From: Marmoricola sp. Leaf446
GTDB taxonomy: Bacteria; Actinomycetota; Actinomycetes; Propionibacteriales; Nocardioidaceae
Length of the DNA: 64,000 nucleotides
NCBI RefSeq assembly: GCF_001424755.1
Contig: NZ_LMRF01000002.1
Span: 175,468-239,467 of the forward strand
Direction: 5' to 3'
Shown: positions 9,613 through 18,877 of the stretch, piece by piece
Position numbering within the stretch: position 1 is the first letter of the stretch
Layout of the letters: the number at the start of each line of letters is the position of its first letter
Notes under the pieces: model-generated
Database searches by the model: none
Told to the model about the DNA's origin: nothing
The model's input: the letters and a program-made list of their open reading frames with translations, nothing else
Made by a program: the position numbers and the translations under genes

Positions 9613-10059
9613 TCAGCCGATCCGCTCGGCCAGCGAGACGATCACTCCCTCCGGTCCACGCACGTAGGCCATCAACCACACGTCCTCGTGCTGGCCGATG
9701 CCCCCGACGAGGCCGTAGCCCTCGCCCGCGAGGCGGCCGACGGTGGCGTGCAGGTCCTCGACCTCGAAGCAGACGTTGCGCAGCCCGGTGCGGGTCGCCA
9801 TCGCCCCCGGGTCGTCGGGCTGGTGGTCGGGCCGCTCGAAGGTGGACAGCTCGAGCGCCGTGCCCCCGCCGGGCGGGCGCAGCATGGCGATCTCGGTGCG
9901 CGCGTCGGGGATGCCGATGACGGTGTCGAGGAACTCCCCCTCCACGGACATCCGCCCCTCGAGCTCCAGCCCGAGGCCGGTGAAGAACGCGATCGCGCGG
10001 TCGAGGTCGGCGACGGCCACGCCGACGTGGTCGAACCGGATGGTGGTCATGGCCGCCAT
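9613..10059 (-). CDS. VOC (glyoxalase/bleomycin-resistance fold) protein
   Basis: 148 residues forming the two beta-alpha-beta3 units of the vicinal oxygen chelate fold: FDHVGVAVADLDRAIAFFTGLGLELEG at the N-terminus and LRNVCFEVEDLHATVGRL then VRGPEGVIVSLAERIG at the C-terminus. The metal ligands H11, H/E in the middle and the final E (EGVIVSLAE region) are compatible with a metal site, but the substrate is unknown. A start at 10050 (MTTIRFD) is equally possible. It is divergent from the EspC-like cluster and separated from the HNH gene by 65 bases, so probably monocistronic. Confidence 0.85.
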   Translation of the reverse strand: MAAMTTIRFDHVGVAVADLDRAIAFFTGLGLELEGRMSVEGEFLDTVIGIPDARTEIAMLRPPGGGTALELSTFERPDHQPDDPGAMATRTGLRNVCFEVEDLHATVGRLAGEGYGLVGGIGQHEDVWLMAYVRGPEGVIVSLAERIG

Positions 10060-10109
10060 GATCCACCGACGGGGTGACCTGGGGCGATGTGTCTGAGACC
10101 CTTCTCGAC

Positions 10110-10406
10110 ATGTCGGACATCTACGTGCCGCCCGGGCGGCTGCGCGCGTTCGCGGGGGAGTGTCGCGAGGCCGCCGACGCGCTGGGTCGGATCGACGGCG
10201 GGTCGATCGGCAGCGGCGTACGCGGTGACCTGCCGTCGACGCGCACCGCCGAGGCCGTGTCGACCGCCGGCCCCGACGTCGAGGGCGCGATGGAGGTGCT
10301 GGCGCAGCGGCTGCAGGAGATGGCCGACGTCGCGGACGGCACCCAGGACGACTACGAGGCCACCGAGGACGACATCGTCACGGGCTTCGGGGCGATGAGC
10401 CGGTGA
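10110..10406 (+). CDS. Small helical EspC/WXG100-like protein
   Basis: 98 residues, all predicted alpha-helical, beginning DIYVPPGRLRAFAGECREAADAL and ending in an acidic helix. Length, two-helix layout and the opening pattern resemble EspC-type proteins secreted or chaperoned with ESX (type VII) systems. I chose the ATG at 10110; a GTG at 10074 would add 12 residues. It lies 7 bases upstream of a large helical protein, suggesting cotranslation and partnership. No ESX core component (EccC, EccD) is in the window, so secretion would need a system encoded elsewhere. Assignment to the family is by appearance only. Confidence 0.6.
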   Translation: MSDIYVPPGRLRAFAGECREAADALGRIDGGSIGSGVRGDLPSTRTAEAVSTAGPDVEGAMEVLAQRLQEMADVADGTQDDYEATEDDIVTGFGAMSR

Positions 10407-10413
10407 GCGCGCG

Positions 10414-12105
10414 ATGACCCACACCCTGTCGTCCGTACGCCGCTGGCGCCCCGCCGGTCTCACGGCCGCCGCCGACGCCGTCGGCGAGCGGACGGAGGAG
10501 CTCAGCGTCCAGCTGCGTCGCCACGAGCGGAGCCTGGAGGAGCTGGTCGTGGAGTGGGAGGGCCGGGCCGCGCGGGCGGCGGAGGCCCGGGTGCGCACCG
10601 AGCTGGCCTTCGGGCGCCGGCTGCGGGCCCGCCTCGAGGACGTCGAGCAGGCGATCCGCGACGGCGTACCCCGGCTGCAGTCGGCCCGCAGCACCCTCCT
10701 GGGGAAGGTCGACGCAGCGGTGGCCGACGGGTTCGCGGTCGCCGACGACTGGATGGTGACCGACTCCCGCACCGTGCCCGCGGACGAGGTCGACGCCCGC
10801 CAGGCCGAGCTCGACGCCCACGCCGAGGCCATCAGCGACGCGCTGGGCACGCTGTCGACCGAGGACGCGCAGGTGGCGCACGCGATCGACTCCGCCCTGG
10901 ACGAGCTGCGCGCGACCAGCGCCGACGTGGACGCCGGGCTGGAGTACTCCCCGCCCACGAGCACCACCGGGATGAGCCAGCAGCAGGTGACCGCGCTGCT
11001 CGCGTCGCGCGACTTCCAGCGGTGGATGGCCGCCCATCCCGACGCCGCCAAGGAGCTGCTCGACCAGGCCGTGGACGCCGGGACGCTGTCGGCCCAGGGC
11101 AAGCCCTACCGCGACTTCCTGGAGGGCTACTGGCAGGACGAGGCGCTGGAGGCGGCCGGCATCGACGGCGGCGCCTGGGACCCCGCGGCGGGCGCCTCGG
11201 CCAACAGCGGCACCATCACCTCGGTCTACGACTACTACGGCCAGCTGTTCCTCGACCACCCCGACCTGCAGTGGGCGGGCATGGCCAACCTGATCGGCCC
11301 GAGCTTCGCCGCCGGGTTCTACGACCTCGACATGATCCGCGACCTCGCGCAGGGGGTGGACGGTGCGATCCCCTCGATCCCCAACGCGCCCGGCGACTGG
11401 GACGACGACGCCCGCGAGATGCTGGAGACGCTGCGCGACCTGCCCGACTCCGAGGTGCAGTACTACGAGCAGACGCTGCTGTCGATGCAGAAGGAGATCT
11501 TCCTCGACCAGGCCTCGATGCACGAGGCCTACCTGCTCGGCGGCACCGACGAGACCGACCGGATGCAGGCCGCCGGCCTGATGGACGGACGCACCGGCAC
11601 GGCGTGGCACGACATCGCCAGCGGTGACCCCACCCGGGTCGAGCAGGGCAACGAGGCGCTGCTCCAGCGCGAGCAGTTCGACATCATCGCCGACGACTAC
11701 GACCGGATGCGCGATCGTCCCGGCACCGGTGAGGCGATGACCTGGATGACGACCCTCGTCGGGGCGCCGTCGATCCCCGGCGCGCAGGGGTACGCCGACG
11801 TCTTCCCCGAGGTCATCGACCTCAAGACCCCCGGCCAGGTCGGTCCGTTCCACGTGCCGCAGGCCGACCTCGGCGACGTGGTCACCCCGTTGCCGGACGG
11901 CAACATCGCCGACCGCTACGACCGGTGGGACCTGATCACCCAGGACACGCTCCCGGCCTACCAGGAGCTGCTGCACGACGACCCCGACCGGTTGCGCGAG
12001 CTGGTGGGGAGCGACTTCGACGGCCGCGTCGACGACTACCGCCTGATCGGTCGTACGCCGGGCATCCTCTCCGACCTCGCCACCGACTGGCAGTACCGCC
12101 GATGA
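10414..12105 (+). CDS. Large helical WXG-like protein of an EspC-like/lipoprotein cluster (unknown function)
   Basis: 563 residues with no domain I recognise with certainty. The first about 180 residues are Ala/Glu/Arg-rich amphipathic helices including VEWEGRAARAAEAR, which resembles a WXG100-type hairpin. After a spacer (residues about 185-200) the rest is Asp/Tyr-rich (for example DYYGQLFLDHPDLQWAG, DIIADDYDRMRD). No signal peptide or membrane segment is visible. Placement between a small EspC-like protein and a lipoprotein, with a 7-base gap and an ATGA overlap, suggests a type VII substrate or polymorphic-toxin-like effector; no catalytic motif supports the toxin idea. Confidence 0.6.
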   Translation: MTHTLSSVRRWRPAGLTAAADAVGERTEELSVQLRRHERSLEELVVEWEGRAARAAEARVRTELAFGRRLRARLEDVEQAIRDGVPRLQSARSTLLGKVDAAVADGFAVADDWMVTDSRTVPADEVDARQAELDAHAEAISDALGTLSTEDAQVAHAIDSALDELRATSADVDAGLEYSPPTSTTGMSQQQVTALLASRDFQRWMAAHPDAAKELLDQAVDAGTLSAQGKPYRDFLEGYWQDEALEAAGIDGGAWDPAAGASANSGTITSVYDYYGQLFLDHPDLQWAGMANLIGPSFAAGFYDLDMIRDLAQGVDGAIPSIPNAPGDWDDDAREMLETLRDLPDSEVQYYEQTLLSMQKEIFLDQASMHEAYLLGGTDETDRMQAAGLMDGRTGTAWHDIASGDPTRVEQGNEALLQREQFDIIADDYDRMRDRPGTGEAMTWMTTLVGAPSIPGAQGYADVFPEVIDLKTPGQVGPFHVPQADLGDVVTPLPDGNIADRYDRWDLITQDTLPAYQELLHDDPDRLRELVGSDFDGRVDDYRLIGRTPGILSDLATDWQYRR

Positions 12106-12788
12106 GCCCCCGTCCCGCCCGGCGCCGCGTCGTGGCCGCCGGCCTGGTCCTGGCCGTGGCCGTGGCCGCTGCCCTGGGCGGCTGCTCGACCAGCGAGGAC
12201 CCCGACCCCGACCGCAGAGACGAGGCCACCGTGAGCAACTCCCCGCTCGACCGCGAGGGCGTGCAGCAGATCGAGGAGTCGGGCAGCGCCCGCTTCGACC
12301 TCCGCGACCTCACCCTGACCAGGTCGGACGTCGGTCTGCCCGAGAACCGGATGGGACCGATCGTCGGACGACCCGGCGGCCGCGAGATCGACCTGGTGCT
12401 GCGCGCCCCGGAGGGCGAGGAGCGCGTCGCGACCTCGACCTTCTCGGCCACCTTCTTCAGCAGCGCCGACACCGCCGACGCCGTCACGTGGTTCGAGTCC
12501 TACGACACCGAGGCCGACGGCCTGGCCGCCCTCGACGAGGCGGTCGAGCGGTGGGGGCTGCCGCGCGAGGCGGTCGCCACCTGGCGCGAGGCCCTCACCG
12601 GCGACGGCGAGCAGGAGGTCAGCCTCACGCCGGGCGTCTCGCCCAGCGGCTTCGTCACCCAGGTGACGGCGCGGGGCGAGAAGGGCGCCGGGCAGACCCA
12701 CCAGTGGACGGTGCTGCTCGACCCGCGCTACTACGAGGACGGCGCGCTGGAGCGGATCCGCGAGACCGGGAAGCTGCCGACGGGCTGA
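12102..12788 (+). CDS. Lipoprotein of the EspC-like cluster
   Basis: 228-residue exported lipoprotein. The N-terminus has a basic start, a hydrophobic stretch and a lipobox ending LGGC with the lipidated cysteine at residue 28. The mature part is acidic at first, then a soluble domain with no known family to my eye (FSATFFSSADTADAVTWFESYD, QWTVLLDPRYYEDG). The ATG overlaps the stop of the upstream large protein (ATGA), so the two are probably translated together. It could be a membrane-anchored immunity or docking partner of the upstream protein; that is inference from gene order. Confidence 0.75.
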   Translation: MSPRPARRRVVAAGLVLAVAVAAALGGCSTSEDPDPDRRDEATVSNSPLDREGVQQIEESGSARFDLRDLTLTRSDVGLPENRMGPIVGRPGGREIDLVLRAPEGEERVATSTFSATFFSSADTADAVTWFESYDTEADGLAALDEAVERWGLPREAVATWREALTGDGEQEVSLTPGVSPSGFVTQVTARGEKGAGQTHQWTVLLDPRYYEDGALERIRETGKLPTG

Positions 12789-12843
12789 GGCGCGGGCTGT
12801 CCAGAACCAGGTCGTACGCCGCCGCGCGAGACGCTGCGAGTCC

Positions 12844-12849
12844 TACTGT
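12844..12849 (+). promoter_or_regulatory. -10 element of a probable leaderless promoter for kup
   Basis: TACTGT lies 7 bases before the kup ATG with no Shine-Dalgarno sequence between, the usual geometry of actinobacterial leaderless transcripts. Confidence 0.45.
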
Positions 12850-12856
12850 GGCGAGC

Positions 12857-14773
12857 ATGAGCTCCACGACCGGGCGAGCCGGTGGGCCGATGCTGGTCCT
12901 GGGGGCACTCGGGGTCGTCTTCGGCGACATCGGGACCAGCCCGCTCTACGCGTTCACCACGGTGCTCGCCGACGGCTCGAAGGGGCCGGCGCGGCTGACG
13001 CCGGAGCTGGTCTACGGGATGACCTCGACGGTGATCTGGTCGATGACGCTGGTGGTCTCGCTGCTCTACGTCCGGCTGCTGCTGCGTGCCGACAACGACG
13101 GCGAGGGCGGCTTGCTGGCGCTGCTGGCCCTGCTCCGTCGTACGTCGGGCCGGGGGAGCCGGCTCGCCGTGCTCAGCGTCGTCGCCGCGACCGGCGCCGC
13201 GATGTTCCTCGGCGACAGCGTGATCACCCCCGCCATCTCGGTGCTGTCCGCGGCGGAGGGGCTCGAGGTCAGCGACCCCGGCCTGGCGGCGTACGTCGTC
13301 CCGATGGCGCTCGTCGTCTTGGCCGCGCTGTTCCTCGTGCAGCAGCTCGGCTCGGGCAGCATCGGCCGTTTCTTCGGGCCGGTGATGGTGCTGTGGTTCG
13401 CCTCGCTGACCGTGCTCGGCGCGATCTCGATCGCCCACCACCCGGCGGTGCTGCAGGCGCTGAGCCCCCACTGGATCGTGCTCTTCGTGGCGTCCGAGCC
13501 GCTCACCGCGTTCCTCTCGCTGGGCGCCGTGGTGCTGGCCTTCACCGGCGCCGAGGCGCTCTACGCCGACCTCGGCCACTTCGGCCGCCTCGCCATCGCC
13601 CGGGCCTGGACCTTCGTGGTCCTCCCCGCGCTCGTGGTCGCCTACCTCGGTCAGGCCGCGGCCGTCGCGGCGGACCCGTCGGCGGCCGCCAACCCGTTCT
13701 ACGCGATCGTGCCGGGCTGGCTGACGCTGCCGATGGTCGTGCTGGCCACCCTGGCCACGATCATCGCCTCCCAGGCGGTCATCTCCGGGGCGTTCACCGT
13801 GGTGCAGCAGGCCTCGCGGCTGGGGCTGCTGCCGACCGTGCACGTGCGGCACACCTCCGAGGAGCAGGCGGGCCGGATCTACGTGCCGGTGGTCAACTGG
13901 CTGATCGCGGCAGCCGTGCTCGCGCTGGTGGTGCTGTTCGGCAGCTCGGCCGCGCTGGCCTCGGCGTACGGACTCGCGGTGACGCTGACCGTCACGGTCA
14001 CCTCCACGATGTACCTCGCGCTGCGCACGCGGCAGGCCCGCGCGTCCGGCGGCGGCTGGCGGGCGAGCCGGGTGGCGGCGGGCCTGGTGCTCGCGCTCGT
14101 GCTGGTGTTCCTGGCCGCCAACGTGCCCAAGGTCGCGAGCGGCGGCTGGCTGCCGCTGGGCATCGGCGTCGTGCTCGTCCTGGTGATGACGACCTGGTCG
14201 CGGGGGCGGCGCACCATCGACGAGCGCCGCCGGTCGGAGGCCAAGCCGCTGCGCGACCTGCTGGCCGAGCTGTCCGCGCCGGGCTGCGAGGTCGCCCGGG
14301 TGCCGGGCGCGGCGGTGTTCTTCAGCCGCGACCCCGAGGTGACGCCGGTGGCGCTGAGCACGATGGCCGAGCAGGTGCACACCCTGCACCGCGTCGTGCT
14401 GCTGCTCACCGTCGCGACGGTCGACCGGCCGCGGGTCCCGGCCGAGGACCGGCTCGAGCTGGACCACCTCGGCGACGGGCACGACGGGGTGTGTGCGGCT
14501 ACGGCCACCTTCGGGTACGCCGACCGCGTCGACCTCCCCCGGCTGCTGACCGACGCGGTGGCGCTGGCCGACGGCGAGCTCGACGGCCTCGACCCCGACA
14601 CCACGATGTTCTTCGTCTCCGACCCGGTCGTGGTCTTCGACCGCCGGGCGTCGATGCCGCGGTGGCGACAGCGGGTCTACCTCGCGATCGACCGGGTGAC
14701 CCCCGACGCGGTCGACCTCTTCCGGCTGCCCTCGGAGCGCACCGTGGTGATCGGGCGCCAGGTCTCGCTCTGA
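12857..14773 (+). CDS. kup: Kup-family potassium uptake transporter
   Basis: Membrane K+ symporter of the KUP/HAK family, 638 residues, the usual length. The N-terminus has the hallmark GALGVVFGDIGTSPLYAF (about residues 13-30), followed by about 12 hydrophobic segments (DSVITPAISVLSAAEGLE and GAEALYADLGHFGR are family signatures) and a cytoplasmic C-terminal domain from about residue 450. Start at the ATG preceded by a TACTGT -10 box. The open frame runs upstream, but that part overlaps the lipoprotein gene out of frame. It stands as a single gene; c-di-AMP regulation is known in the family but no riboswitch fits in the 68-base spacer. Confidence 0.95.
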   Translation: MSSTTGRAGGPMLVLGALGVVFGDIGTSPLYAFTTVLADGSKGPARLTPELVYGMTSTVIWSMTLVVSLLYVRLLLRADNDGEGGLLALLALLRRTSGRGSRLAVLSVVAATGAAMFLGDSVITPAISVLSAAEGLEVSDPGLAAYVVPMALVVLAALFLVQQLGSGSIGRFFGPVMVLWFASLTVLGAISIAHHPAVLQALSPHWIVLFVASEPLTAFLSLGAVVLAFTGAEALYADLGHFGRLAIARAWTFVVLPALVVAYLGQAAAVAADPSAAANPFYAIVPGWLTLPMVVLATLATIIASQAVISGAFTVVQQASRLGLLPTVHVRHTSEEQAGRIYVPVVNWLIAAAVLALVVLFGSSAALASAYGLAVTLTVTVTSTMYLALRTRQARASGGGWRASRVAAGLVLALVLVFLAANVPKVASGGWLPLGIGVVLVLVMTTWSRGRRTIDERRRSEAKPLRDLLAELSAPGCEVARVPGAAVFFSRDPEVTPVALSTMAEQVHTLHRVVLLLTVATVDRPRVPAEDRLELDHLGDGHDGVCAATATFGYADRVDLPRLLTDAVALADGELDGLDPDTTMFFVSDPVVVFDRRASMPRWRQRVYLAIDRVTPDAVDLFRLPSERTVVIGRQVSL

Positions 14774-14835
14774 GGTCGGCGTCCTGTAGGAACGTCGGGG
14801 ACGCCGGGACCGGCGCCGGGACGAGGAGGACGACG

Positions 14836-15828
14836 ATGGAGAAGCGCACGCTGGGACGCACCGGACGAGAGGTGTCGGTCGTCGGGCTCGGCACCTGGCA
14901 GCTGGGCGCCGACTGGGGCGAGGTCAGCGAGGCCGACGCCCGTGAGGTGCTCGAGGCCTCGGCCGCGGCGGGCGTGACGTTCTACGACACCGCCGACGTC
15001 TACGGCGACGGCCGCAGCGAGCGGGTCGTCGGCCGCTTCCTCGCCGACCACGCGGGCGAGGGGTTCACCGTCGCCACCAAGATGGGTCGCCGCGCCGAGC
15101 AGCTGCCGGAGAACTACTCGGCCGCGAACTTCCGGGCGTGGATCGACCGGTCGCGCAACAATCTGGGCGTCGACACCGTCGACCTCGTGCAGCTGCACTG
15201 CCCGCCGAGCGCCACCATCGAGGACGACGCGACCTACGACGCGCTCGACGCCCTCGTCGAGGACGGCTCGGTCGCGGCGTACGGCGTGAGCGTGGAGACC
15301 GTCGACCAGGCGCTCGCCGCCATCGCCCGCCCCCACGTCGCGAGCATCCAGGTCATCCTCAACGCGCTGCGGCTCAAGCCGCTGGAGCGGGTGCTGCCCG
15401 CCGCCCAGGAGGCCGGGGTCGGGATCATCGCGCGGGTGCCGCTGGCCTCGGGCCTGCTCTCGGGGAAGTACGACGCGAGCACCACCTTCGCCGCCGACGA
15501 CCACCGCAGCTACAACCGCGACGGCAGCGCGTTCGACGTCGGCGAGACCTTCTCCGGCGTGCCGTACGACGTCGGCCTGGCCGCCGCCGCCGACTTCGGT
15601 GCGCTCGTCCGCGACCTGCCCGGCGAGGTCACCTCCGCCCAGGCCGCGATCGCGTGGATCTGGCAGCAGCCCGGTGTCAGCACCGTCATCCCCGGGGCCC
15701 GCAACAGCGAGCAGGCCCGCTCCAACGCGGCCGCCGGCGACGTCGCGCCCCTGGGCGAGGCGTTCCTGGCCGGGGTCCGCGACCTCTACGACGCCCGGGT
15801 GCGAGAGCTGGTCCACCACCGCTGGTGA
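14836..15828 (+). CDS. Aldo/keto reductase
   Basis: Cytoplasmic NADPH-dependent oxidoreductase of the AKR superfamily, 330 residues, TIM barrel. Catalytic tetrad visible: D51 and Y56 (FYDTADVYGDGRSE), K82 (VATKMG) and H121 (VDLVQLHCPP). The C-terminal cofactor loop is seen in VSTVIPGARNSEQARSNAAA, the form typical of YghZ/YajO-like members. Good ribosome site (GAGGAGG) about 7 bases before the ATG. The native substrate cannot be told from sequence. The next genes (TetR-MFS) have their own operator, so this is probably a separate unit. Confidence 0.9.
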   Translation: MEKRTLGRTGREVSVVGLGTWQLGADWGEVSEADAREVLEASAAAGVTFYDTADVYGDGRSERVVGRFLADHAGEGFTVATKMGRRAEQLPENYSAANFRAWIDRSRNNLGVDTVDLVQLHCPPSATIEDDATYDALDALVEDGSVAAYGVSVETVDQALAAIARPHVASIQVILNALRLKPLERVLPAAQEAGVGIIARVPLASGLLSGKYDASTTFAADDHRSYNRDGSAFDVGETFSGVPYDVGLAAAADFGALVRDLPGEVTSAQAAIAWIWQQPGVSTVIPGARNSEQARSNAAAGDVAPLGEAFLAGVRDLYDARVRELVHHRW

Positions 15829-15860
15829 CCAGGTGACCGCGTCGAGTTGAGACACCAGCG

Positions 15861-15892
15861 TCTCGTGTGAGACAGTTGTGTCTCACACGAGA
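15861..15892. promoter_or_regulatory. TetR operator (14-bp inverted repeat)
   Basis: TCTCGTGTGAGACA, spacer GTTG, then its perfect reverse complement TGTCTCACACGAGA. It ends 12 bases before the tetR ATG and its right end touches the GGAGGT ribosome site. A weaker GAGAC...GTCTC pair lies immediately upstream (from 15849). Placement strongly suggests autoregulation of the TetR-MFS operon. Confidence 0.8.
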
Positions 15893-15904
15893 CGGAGGTG
15901 TCGC

Positions 15905-16480
15905 ATGTCGACGCGCGAGGAGATCCTGGGTGCCGCCCAGCGGCGGCTCAACCTCGACCCGACCAGCTCGATGGCCGACATCGCGGCCGCGGCCGGGATC
16001 GGGCGGGCCACCCTGCACCGGCACTTCTCCGGTCGCGAGGACCTGCTGGTCGAGATCGGCACCCGCTCGCTCGACCGCTGGGAGCAGCGGCTCGACGCCG
16101 CCCGGGTGGGCGACGTGTGCACCAGCGAGGACGCGGCGCGGCTGCGCGAGACCCTGGTGACCCTGCTCGGGCAGTATCTCGAGGACTCCGACGACTTCGG
16201 CTTCGCGCTCACCGACCAGTTTGTGCTGGCCGAGCCCACCCTCACCGCGCGGGGCGAGGCGCTCGCCGAGCGCGAGATCGAGCTCTTCGCCGCGGCCCAG
16301 GCCGCCGGCGTGCTGCGCGACGACGTCAGCCCCCGCTGGCTCTCCCAGGCCTGCTACGGCCTGCTCGTCGCCGCCCGCGACGCCCTGCGCGCGGGGGACG
16401 TGCCCCGGCGCGACCTCGACGCCGTCGTCTCCTCCTTCTTCCTCCACGGAGCCGCCGCTCCGGGAAAGCCCGTCCGATGA
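15905..16480 (+). CDS. TetR-family transcriptional repressor
   Basis: 191-residue regulator. N-terminal helix-turn-helix: SMADIAAAAGIGRATLHRHFSGREDLL (about residues 20-46), then an all-helical ligand-binding domain. The ATG at 15905 has a GGAGGT site 6 bases upstream, better than an earlier in-frame start inside the operator. The stop overlaps the MFS exporter start (ATGA), so it is expected to repress itself and the exporter through the palindrome at 15861-15892 and to respond to an exported compound. The inducer is unknown. Confidence 0.92.
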   Translation: MSTREEILGAAQRRLNLDPTSSMADIAAAAGIGRATLHRHFSGREDLLVEIGTRSLDRWEQRLDAARVGDVCTSEDAARLRETLVTLLGQYLEDSDDFGFALTDQFVLAEPTLTARGEALAEREIELFAAAQAAGVLRDDVSPRWLSQACYGLLVAARDALRAGDVPRRDLDAVVSSFFLHGAAAPGKPVR

Positions 16481-17973
16481 CCACCACGCCCCTCACCCGT
16501 CCCACCGCCCCCGCGACGCCGGGCCACCCCCGTCGCTGGGCGGGCCTCGCCGTGCTCGCCGCCAGCCTGCTCGTCGTCGTGATGGACATGACCGTCCTCA
16601 ACGTCGCCCTGCCCGCGCTCGCGGCCGAGACCGGCGCCAGCGCGTTGCAGCAGCTGTGGATCGTCGACGCCTACCCGCTCGTGCTCGCGGGCCTGCTCGT
16701 GCCGGTCACCGCGCTGGCCGACCGGGTCGGCCGCAAGCGGATGCTGCTGACCGGCTTCGCGATCTTCGCGGTCGCCTCGACCGTGGTGCTCTGGGTCGAC
16801 ACCGCCGGGACCGTGATCGCGCTGCGCGTCGCGCTCGGCCTGGGCGGAGCGATGATCATGCCCTCGACGCTGTCCCTGATCCGCACCCTCTTCCCCGACC
16901 CGCAGGAGCGGGCCTACGCCCTCGGCCTGTGGGCGGCGATGGCCTCCCTCGGTGCGGCCGTCGGCCCGGTCGTCGGTGGCGCCCTGCTCGAGGTCTGGAG
17001 CTGGCACGCGGCCTTCCTCGTCAACGTGCCGCTCATGCTCGTCGCGATCGCGGCCGGCCTCTGGCTGCTGCCCGAGAGCCGCTCCGAGCGGCCCGGTCGC
17101 ATCGACCTCCCCGGTGTCGTGCTGACCGTCGGCGGCATGGTCGCGCTGGTCTATGGCGTCAAGGAGCTGGGCAAGGTCGGCCTCGGCCCGGTCCCGGTCG
17201 GAGGCGTCCTGCTCGGTGCCCTCCTGCTCACCGTGTTCGTACGCCGGAGCCTGGGCCAGACCGACCCGATGCTGGCCGTCTCGCTGTTCCGGCTGCCGCT
17301 CTTCCGCGCCGGCGTCGTCGCCGCGCTCGCCAGCAGCATCACCATGATGGCGCTGCTCTTCGTCGGCTCGCAGTGGCTCCAGCTGGTCCAGGGGTGGGGC
17401 CCGCTGCTCGCCGGCGTCGCCCTGCTGCCGCTGGCCGTGAGCGGCCTGGTCGCCTCGCCGCTGGCGCCCGCGATCGCGTCGCGCTTCGGCGCCCGGCGCG
17501 CCGTGGTGCTCGGGCTGCTGCTGCTCGCCGCCGGTCCGCTGGTGCTGTTCCTCACGCCGCGCCCGATGCCCTACCTGTGGGTGGCGGTGGCGCTGACCCT
17601 GGTCGGTCTCGGCACCGGGGCCCTGGCCCTGGCCTCGGCGCTGATCGTCGGGAGCGCCCCGCAGCACCAGGTCGGCTCGGCGGCCGCGGTCGAGGAGATC
17701 TGCTACGAGCTCGGCGCGGTGCTGAGCATCAGCGTGCTCGGCGGCCTGACGGCGGCGCTCTACCGCGGTGGCCTGCCCGGGTCGGCGTCCGCGGACGCCC
17801 GGGAGTCCCTGGCGCTCGCGCTCGACACCCCCGTCGCGGCGGCGGCGCAGGCGGCGTACACCGATGCCTTCGCCTGGGTCGGCCTCGCCGGCGCCCTGCT
17901 GATGCTGGTCGCCGCGTGGCTGGTGCACCGGCTGCTCCCCGCCGACCTGGACCTCGCCGAGCTCGAGCACTGA
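16477..17973 (+). CDS. MFS multidrug exporter (DHA2/EmrB-QacA type)
   Basis: Inner-membrane drug/proton antiporter, 498 residues with about 14 hydrophobic segments. Motif D1-like VVVMDMTVLNVALPAL in helix 1, motif A-like ALADRVGRKRMLLTGF between helices 2 and 3, and motif C-like GLWAAMASLGAAVGPVVGG in helix 5, which marks exporters. Translationally coupled to the TetR gene (ATGA overlap), the classic local-repressor arrangement for an antiseptic or antibiotic efflux pump. Substrate unknown. Confidence 0.93.
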   Translation: MTTTPLTRPTAPATPGHPRRWAGLAVLAASLLVVVMDMTVLNVALPALAAETGASALQQLWIVDAYPLVLAGLLVPVTALADRVGRKRMLLTGFAIFAVASTVVLWVDTAGTVIALRVALGLGGAMIMPSTLSLIRTLFPDPQERAYALGLWAAMASLGAAVGPVVGGALLEVWSWHAAFLVNVPLMLVAIAAGLWLLPESRSERPGRIDLPGVVLTVGGMVALVYGVKELGKVGLGPVPVGGVLLGALLLTVFVRRSLGQTDPMLAVSLFRLPLFRAGVVAALASSITMMALLFVGSQWLQLVQGWGPLLAGVALLPLAVSGLVASPLAPAIASRFGARRAVVLGLLLLAAGPLVLFLTPRPMPYLWVAVALTLVGLGTGALALASALIVGSAPQHQVGSAAAVEEICYELGAVLSISVLGGLTAALYRGGLPGSASADARESLALALDTPVAAAAQAAYTDAFAWVGLAGALLMLVAAWLVHRLLPADLDLAELEH

Positions 17974-18007
17974 GCACCTCGGCGGGCCCGACTGGCAGCA
18001 TGGCCCG

Positions 18008-18873
<866 letters not shown>

Positions 18874-18877
<4 letters not shown>

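Noticed and set aside
12789..12856. c-di-AMP (ydaO) riboswitch before kup
   Set aside because: The gap is 68 bases and contains a leaderless promoter, too short for this riboswitch.
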